From: Deltaproteobacteria bacterium | Lineage (GTDB): Bacteria; Bdellovibrionota_C; UBA2361; SZUA-149; JADLFC01 | Assembly (NCBI GenBank): GCA_020845775.1 | Contig: JADLFC010000105.1 | Location: 1 to 35,440, forward strand | DNA length: 35,440 nucleotides | Direction of reading: 5' to 3' | Part shown: one piece after another, positions 30,955-35,440 of the stretch | Layout of the letters: each line of letters starts with the position of its first letter | Position numbering within the stretch: position 1 is the stretch's first letter | Program-made: the position numbers and the translations under genes | The notes under the pieces: generated by a model | The model's database searches: none | Seen by the model: only the letters and a program-made list of their open reading frames with translations | What the model was told of the DNA's origin: nothing

Positions 30955-32232
30955 CTACTCGTACCTCAGAGCCTCAACGGGATCCAGTTTAGCAGCGCGC
31001 CTAGCAGGATATACCCCAGCAAGCGATGTAATGATTAGAGAGGAAATTGCCACTATAATAAAATTTATTGGCTGCATCTCCACCGGAACCGTATCAAGAG
31101 AAAATACCGAGCGATCGATTTCAAATCCATAGCTCCTTAAAGCCAAGCACCCAAACACACCCAGAATAGTTCCCAAAAAAGTGCCGCTTGTTCCTATAAG
31201 GGCGCCCTGTATAAAAAAAATCTTCATTATAGAATCTGCACTGGCGCCCATGGACTTAAAAACAGCAATATCCTTTCCCTTCTCCATAACCACCATCACT
31301 AAAGTGCTAACAATAGAGAAACTGGCAACGAGGATTAACAATAATAGCACGATAAAATACACGCGCTTTTCCAAGCGTATTGCCTCCCATAGAGGCTTAT
31401 TTGGCTCCGTCCAGTCAGTGGCATAATAGCCATCATCCAGCGCCTGCAAAGCATTCGCGAGATTATCGGCGATAGCAGTTGCCTCAAATATATTTTTAAC
31501 AACTACTTCCAAACCAGTTACGCCTTTCTCAAACTTAAAAAACGACTGCGCTGCTTCTAAAGAGGTATAGGCCATGCCACTTTCGTATTCCACTAAGCCC
31601 GAACTATAAGTTCCTACCACTACGAACCTGCGCTGCTTGGGGATTAGCCCTTGAGGTGAAGACATCAAAGTGGGCGCAAAAAGGCTTACGATTGAACCAT
31701 TTTCTAATCCCATAGAGCGAGCAAGTTCTCGACCGATAATCAGAGGAGAAAGTTTAATTAAATCCTTTTGCCCGTCCGGTCGCAGAATTTCAACTTCGGC
31801 AGGAGAGAACAAACTAGACATCGTTGTTCCGGCTTCTAAGTATTGCTCCAATTTCTCTTTAGCTAGAGGTTCATCCGCAATGCCTTTAATAATAAGTCCT
31901 CGAGCGCCGCCAGAAACGGTAAGCATAGCCTGATTGTAGGTATAGGGGAAAACGCCCTTTATTCCATTTTGGCGAACTACCAAGTCAGAGACTTCTTTCC
32001 ACTGCTCCACATTCCCCCCAAACTTGCGAATCACCACATGAGCATTAGCGCCAATAAGCTTAGCCCTCAGCTCATTCTCAAAACCAGTCATAACCGACAA
32101 CACAATGTCGAGAACCATCACGCTGATTGCGACGCTTAAAATAGAAACTACAGCGATAATCGAAACAAAGACTTCTTTTCGCTTACTTCGCAAATAGCGA
32201 AAAGCGATAAATAGTTCAACGGATAGGATCAT
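30955..32232 (-). CDS. lolC: lipoprotein-releasing permease LolC/LolE type
   Basis: 425 residues with four transmembrane helices: one near residues 23-48 (SIIAVVSILSVAISVMVLDI) and three near the C-terminus (about 285-310, 330-360, 380-405). A large periplasmic domain lies between (about 50-270). The N-terminal ELFIAFRYLRSKRKE is the family hallmark, and the tail ARRAAKLDPVEALRYE is the FtsX/LolE C-terminal motif. With LolD it forms the lipoprotein exporter. Only one permease gene is present, so the transporter may be a homodimer (LolF-like) or the partner may be elsewhere. It abuts lysS with no spacer. Confidence 0.92.
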   Translation of the reverse strand: MILSVELFIAFRYLRSKRKEVFVSIIAVVSILSVAISVMVLDIVLSVMTGFENELRAKLIGANAHVVIRKFGGNVEQWKEVSDLVVRQNGIKGVFPYTYNQAMLTVSGGARGLIIKGIADEPLAKEKLEQYLEAGTTMSSLFSPAEVEILRPDGQKDLIKLSPLIIGRELARSMGLENGSIVSLFAPTLMSSPQGLIPKQRRFVVVGTYSSGLVEYESGMAYTSLEAAQSFFKFEKGVTGLEVVVKNIFEATAIADNLANALQALDDGYYATDWTEPNKPLWEAIRLEKRVYFIVLLLLILVASFSIVSTLVMVVMEKGKDIAVFKSMGASADSIMKIFFIQGALIGTSGTFLGTILGVFGCLALRSYGFEIDRSVFSLDTVPVEMQPINFIIVAISSLIITSLAGVYPARRAAKLDPVEALRYE

Positions 32233-33720
32233 CTAGGTTAAGGGTCGCATCTGAGGGAAAAGAATTACATCGCGTATACTCGTTGCACCAACAAGAATCA
32301 TTACTAGCCGATCTATGCCGATACCTTCTCCGGCAGTCGGAGGCATGCCATATTCTAAAGCCGTGACAAAATCTTCGTCCATATCCATAGCCTCTTCATC
32401 CCCCTGCATCTTTGCCTTGAGCTGATCTTCTAATCGCCGATGCTGCTCAAAAGGATCATTTAACTCGCTAAACGCATTAGCTAGCTCCATGCCCGCTACT
32501 ATTAACTCAAACCGATCCACGAAACGACCATCATCCGCAGATGCCCTAGACAATGGCGAAATCGAGAGTGGATGTTTAGTGATAAAAGTAGGCGAAACTA
32601 TGCGCTCCTCAATACAAACATCAAACACTTCATAAACGGCTCTGCCGTAATCATCAAGAGAATCAATGCCATCAAATCCCAACACTTTAGCCGCTCTCTT
32701 TATCCCATCTAGCGACTCAAGAGAAATACTAGAATCTATATTGCCAAACTCCCTAATAGCTTCGACCATAGTAATGCGCTTCCAAGGAGGTGTGAAATCC
32801 AACTCCCTATCTTTGTAGTTTATCTTTAACCCGCCGGTTACTTCTTGGCAGAGTTTAACGATGAGCTCTTCAGTCAGATCCATTAAGGAATTATAAGTCG
32901 CATATGCCTGATAGAACTCCAAGATAGTAAATTCGGGATTATGTTCAGTGGACATTCCTTCATTGCGAAAAACTCTTCCCATCTCATAAACGCGCTCAAA
33001 GCCACCTACAAGCAAGCGCTTTAGGTGCAACTCAGGAGCAATCCTAAGATACAAATCGAGCGACAACGAATTGTGATGAGTCAAAAAGGGTTTAGCAGCA
33101 GCCCCACTCGCGACGGAATGCATCATCGGGGTCTCCACTTCTAAATACTCTCGAGAATTAAAAAATTCGCGAATAAGACCGAGAATTTTAGCTCGAGCCA
33201 AAAAGACGTCACGGCTTTGCTTGTTAACGATTAGATCGACATAGCGCTTTCGATATCGAGTTTCTACATCTGTCAATCCGTGCCATTTTTCTGGCAATGG
33301 ATGCAAACACTTAACCAACAACCTATACTTTTCCGCATGCAAGGAAGGTTCGTTTGTCTTGGTGCGAAAGGCATAACCAGTAACTTCTATGATGTCGCCG
33401 AGGTCGAGAGATTTAAAACGCTCAAATGCCGCCTCTCCCAAATCATCGCGCTTAACATACACCTGAATCTGCCCATGGCGATCCTGAACGTGACAAAACG
33501 CCGCCTTACCCATCAATCTAATAGTCATTAATCGACCGGCAAGCGTTACTCGCTTGCGGTCGGCCTCATCCAATTCTACCTCTGCATCGACGTTACCCCT
33601 AACGCGCTCGCTAGTAGCTGTCACCACTACGTCATTCGGAAACGGATCGCCGTGCTGTCGCAACTCGCTAAGCTTCTCAATGCGAACCAACTCCTGTTCA
33701 CTTCTAGTGTTAGACATCAT
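32233..33720 (-). CDS. lysS: lysyl-tRNA synthetase, class II
   Basis: 495 residues of the usual size. An N-terminal OB-fold anticodon-binding domain (about 55-150, VTLAGRLMTIRLMGKAAFCHVQD) precedes the class II catalytic core. Motif 2 reads VYEMGRVFRNEGMSTEHNPEFT and motif 3 ends GIGIDRLVMILVGATSIRDVILFP. It charges tRNA-Lys in the cytoplasm. It is followed without a gap by lolC, so translation is probably coupled. The two initial ATG codons make either start possible. Confidence 0.97.
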   Translation of the reverse strand: MMSNTRSEQELVRIEKLSELRQHGDPFPNDVVVTATSERVRGNVDAEVELDEADRKRVTLAGRLMTIRLMGKAAFCHVQDRHGQIQVYVKRDDLGEAAFERFKSLDLGDIIEVTGYAFRTKTNEPSLHAEKYRLLVKCLHPLPEKWHGLTDVETRYRKRYVDLIVNKQSRDVFLARAKILGLIREFFNSREYLEVETPMMHSVASGAAAKPFLTHHNSLSLDLYLRIAPELHLKRLLVGGFERVYEMGRVFRNEGMSTEHNPEFTILEFYQAYATYNSLMDLTEELIVKLCQEVTGGLKINYKDRELDFTPPWKRITMVEAIREFGNIDSSISLESLDGIKRAAKVLGFDGIDSLDDYGRAVYEVFDVCIEERIVSPTFITKHPLSISPLSRASADDGRFVDRFELIVAGMELANAFSELNDPFEQHRRLEDQLKAKMQGDEEAMDMDEDFVTALEYGMPPTAGEGIGIDRLVMILVGATSIRDVILFPQMRPLT

Positions 33721-33792
33721 TTGGCCAAGAAAAAATTGATAGTTCCACCGAGCTCCATAGCGGCTTTAGCAACCGACCACTAACAACTAATA

Positions 33793-35091
33793 TTAATAGC
33801 GATAGTGCTGCGGCTTATAGGGACCGTCTATGCTGACGCCCAGATAGCCCGCCTGCTTTGGATTTAACTTAGTTAGCTTAACCCCTAACTTTGGCAAATG
33901 CAATCGAGCGACTTTCTCATCGAGCTCCTTTGGCAGCATGTGCACGCCAACTGAATACTCGCTGTTTCTAGTCCACAACGCAATCTGTGCTAGCACTTGA
34001 TTCGTAAACGAATTTGACATCACAAAGCTCGGATGTCCGGTCGCACAGCCCAAATTGACTAGCCTCCCGCGCGCCAACACTATTAAGGAATTGCCATTTG
34101 GTAAAATAAACTGATCGACTTGCGGCTTAATGTTTATTTCGCGCACTCCCGGATTGCTCTCTAACCAGGCAATATCTATCTCTGAATCGAAGTGGCCAAT
34201 GTTACATAGTATCGCCTCATTCTTCATCTGCAAGAAATGTTCGGCAGTAATAACGTCGCAGCAGCCAGTAGCAGTAACGAAAATATCGCCTCTCACCGCT
34301 GCTTCCTCCATCGTTACAACCTCAAATCCATTCATTGCTGCCTGCAAGGCACAAATTGGATCTATTTCAGTAACCAGCACGCGTGCGCCGAAGCCCTGCA
34401 TGGATTCGGCACAACCCTTCCCCACATCTCCATAGCCCGCAATGACAACCACTTTACCAGCTACCATGATATCCGTAGCTCTCTTTATCCCATCTGCTAG
34501 AGATTCTCTGCAGCCGTACAAATTGTCGAACTTAGATTTAGTTACGGAATCATTCACATTAATTGCTGGCGCCCTTAGCTTACCCTCGGCATGCATAGTA
34601 TACAGGCGATTAACTCCAGTGGTAGTTTCTTCACTAATTCCAACCACTTCTTTTATCATTTCCGGATAACAGTCGTGAACGAGTTTAGTTAAATCTCCGC
34701 CGTCATCTAAAATCATATTGAGAACTTTGCCATCAGAAAAGCGCAGTGTCTGTTCTATGCACCACTCGTACTCTTCTTCGGTCTCACCCTTCCATGCAAA
34801 AACAGGGATACCGCGCTCGGCAATAGCCGCAGCAGCGTGATCTTGAGTTGAAAAAATATTGCAACTAGACCACCTCACCTCTGCACCAAGTTCTATTAGC
34901 GTCTCAATCAAAACAGCAGTTTGAACCGTCATGTGCAGGCAACCAGCAATCCTAGCCCCGCTTAACGGCTTAGACTTGCCAAACTCTTCCCTAAGAGCCA
35001 TCAAGCCAGGCATTTCGTTTTCAGCTAACCTAATTTCTTTTCTACCCCACTCTGCTAACTTCAAATCCGCAACTTTAAAATCTTCTTTCAT
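33793..35091 (-). CDS. ahcY: S-adenosylhomocysteine hydrolase (adenosylhomocysteinase)
   Basis: 432 residues, the short form without the roughly 40-residue insert seen in many proteobacterial enzymes. Visible motifs are [15 protein letters not shown] (substrate region), the NAD-binding [20 protein letters not shown] and the C-terminal KPQHYRY that completes the partner's NAD site. The cytoplasmic enzyme splits S-adenosylhomocysteine into adenosine and homocysteine and so relieves methyltransferase inhibition. It is first in the minus-strand run, 72 bases before lysS; a shared transcript is possible but not shown. Confidence 0.97.
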   Translation of the reverse strand: MKEDFKVADLKLAEWGRKEIRLAENEMPGLMALREEFGKSKPLSGARIAGCLHMTVQTAVLIETLIELGAEVRWSSCNIFSTQDHAAAAIAERGIPVFAWKGETEEEYEWCIEQTLRFSDGKVLNMILDDGGDLTKLVHDCYPEMIKEVVGISEETTTGVNRLYTMHAEGKLRAPAINVNDSVTKSKFDNLYGCRESLADGIKRATDIMVAGKVVVIAGYGDVGKGCAESMQGFGARVLVTEIDPICALQAAMNGFEVVTMEEAAVRGDIFVTATGCCDVITAEHFLQMKNEAILCNIGHFDSEIDIAWLESNPGVREINIKPQVDQFILPNGNSLIVLARGRLVNLGCATGHPSFVMSNSFTNQVLAQIALWTRNSEYSVGVHMLPKELDEKVARLHLPKLGVKLTKLNPKQAGYLGVSIDGPYKPQHYRY

Positions 35092-35406
35092 TATAATCTC
35101 ACTTTGATGCGCCAGAACCTAACAGACAAAAATCCTGGCGAAAAAATAATTTCGTCTCCTATGAGCCGGCAAAACTAAACTAAGCAATAATTTCTTATCT
35201 TTGTTTGGTAAAATTTAGCTTTGCAAGACCGCGTTATTCTTAATCTAAGCAACCGGCAGTCTACAAGAGAAAATATAGACAAACAAGTAGACCAAAAAAA
35301 CAATGTGAATGCTGGGGGGGGATGTATTTCAACGCTCCCTATCTCATAAAAAAGATTGCCAATCTTATTACTTAGAAACTAATACTTTAGCATTTGATGA
35401 GGTGTT
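35092..35406. other. divergent intergenic region upstream of ahcY
   Basis: About 315 bases without a gene. A 6-bp stem (CGCCAG at 35110-35115 with CTGGCG at 35135-35140) lies in the ahcY leader. A run of eight G's occurs at 35314-35321. A dyad AAGATT-GCC-AATCTT (35352-35366) sits 41 bases before the next plus-strand start. I do not see a SAH or SAM riboswitch core. Confidence 0.4.
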
Positions 35407-35440
35407 ATGAACTTTCTCGCAAAAACTCGCCTTCTGCCCT
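35407..35440 (+). CDS. N-terminal start of a gene running off the right edge
   Basis: ATG at 35407 with GAGGTG just upstream opens a frame (MNFLAKTRLLP) that stays open to the window end. Only 11 codons are visible, so identity is unknown. Confidence 0.35.
   Translation, partial: MNFLAKTRLLP

Noticed and set aside
35110-35140. possible SAH riboswitch before ahcY
   Set aside because: Only one 6-bp stem is present and the conserved core of known SAH or SAM riboswitches is not seen.

Overview
The window is one contiguous piece of a Gram-negative (diderm) bacterial chromosome with moderate-to-low GC. It carries lipid A and Kdo genes (lpxA, lpxI, waaA), outer-membrane assembly genes (bamA, skp), Lol transporter genes, an hsp20-lon pair, chemotaxis-type regulators and a non-flagellar type III secretion (T3SS) gene block. 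The run lysS-lolC-lolD-bamA-skp-fabZ-lpxA-lpxI, with LpxI rather than LpxH, is typical of deltaproteobacteria in the broad sense. The exact phylum cannot be read from the sequence alone. Genes are densely packed, many start with GTG or TTG, and several overlap. I see no rRNA, tRNA, CRISPR array, insertion sequence or phage gene.

Layout. Positions 1-1.8 kb hold the tail of an unknown gene, an M29 aminopeptidase and a small hypothetical gene. At 1.8-4.4 kb there is a CheY, a convergent CheX-type phosphatase, a small hypothetical gene and a CinA-like protein lacking its N-terminal domain. At 4.4-6.8 kb lie a lipoprotein gene and an NtrC-type response regulator. At 6.9-11.6 kb come hsp20, lon, an orphan DUF2282/bufferin-type cysteine peptide and waaA. 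At 11.6-14.9 kb there is an orphan receiver protein, a 630-base gene-poor stretch rich in inverted repeats, and an RNase E/G gene behind a hairpin leader. At 14.9-18.5 kb lie a GAF-GAF-degenerate-GGDEF protein, an MreB with an N-terminal extension, a LysM lipoprotein and a GNAT acetyltransferase, overlapping or closely spaced. At 18.7-25.1 kb are a FliA-like sigma factor and a T3SS block: sctJ, a 74-residue ORF, a split sctQ, inner-rod and needle candidates, sctV and a TPR lipoprotein. At 25.1-35.1 kb, on the minus strand, is the envelope-biogenesis cluster, read from ahcY to lpxI. The window ends with the start of another plus-strand gene.

How the parts fit. The envelope cluster links lipid A acylation and LpxI hydrolysis with BamA/Skp outer-membrane protein assembly and Lol lipoprotein export; lpxD and lpxB are not in it. 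The T3SS block encodes parts of the inner ring, sorting platform, needle/rod and export gate. It lacks the ATPase, secretin, SctD, SctL and SctRSTU, which must lie elsewhere if the machine works. The sigma factor directly upstream is the obvious candidate regulator. The most interesting points are this compact T3SS block with its sigma factor and split SctQ, the extended MreB and degenerate GGDEF protein next to it, the orphan bufferin-like peptide without bufB/bufC, and the structured intergenic region before the RNase E/G gene.
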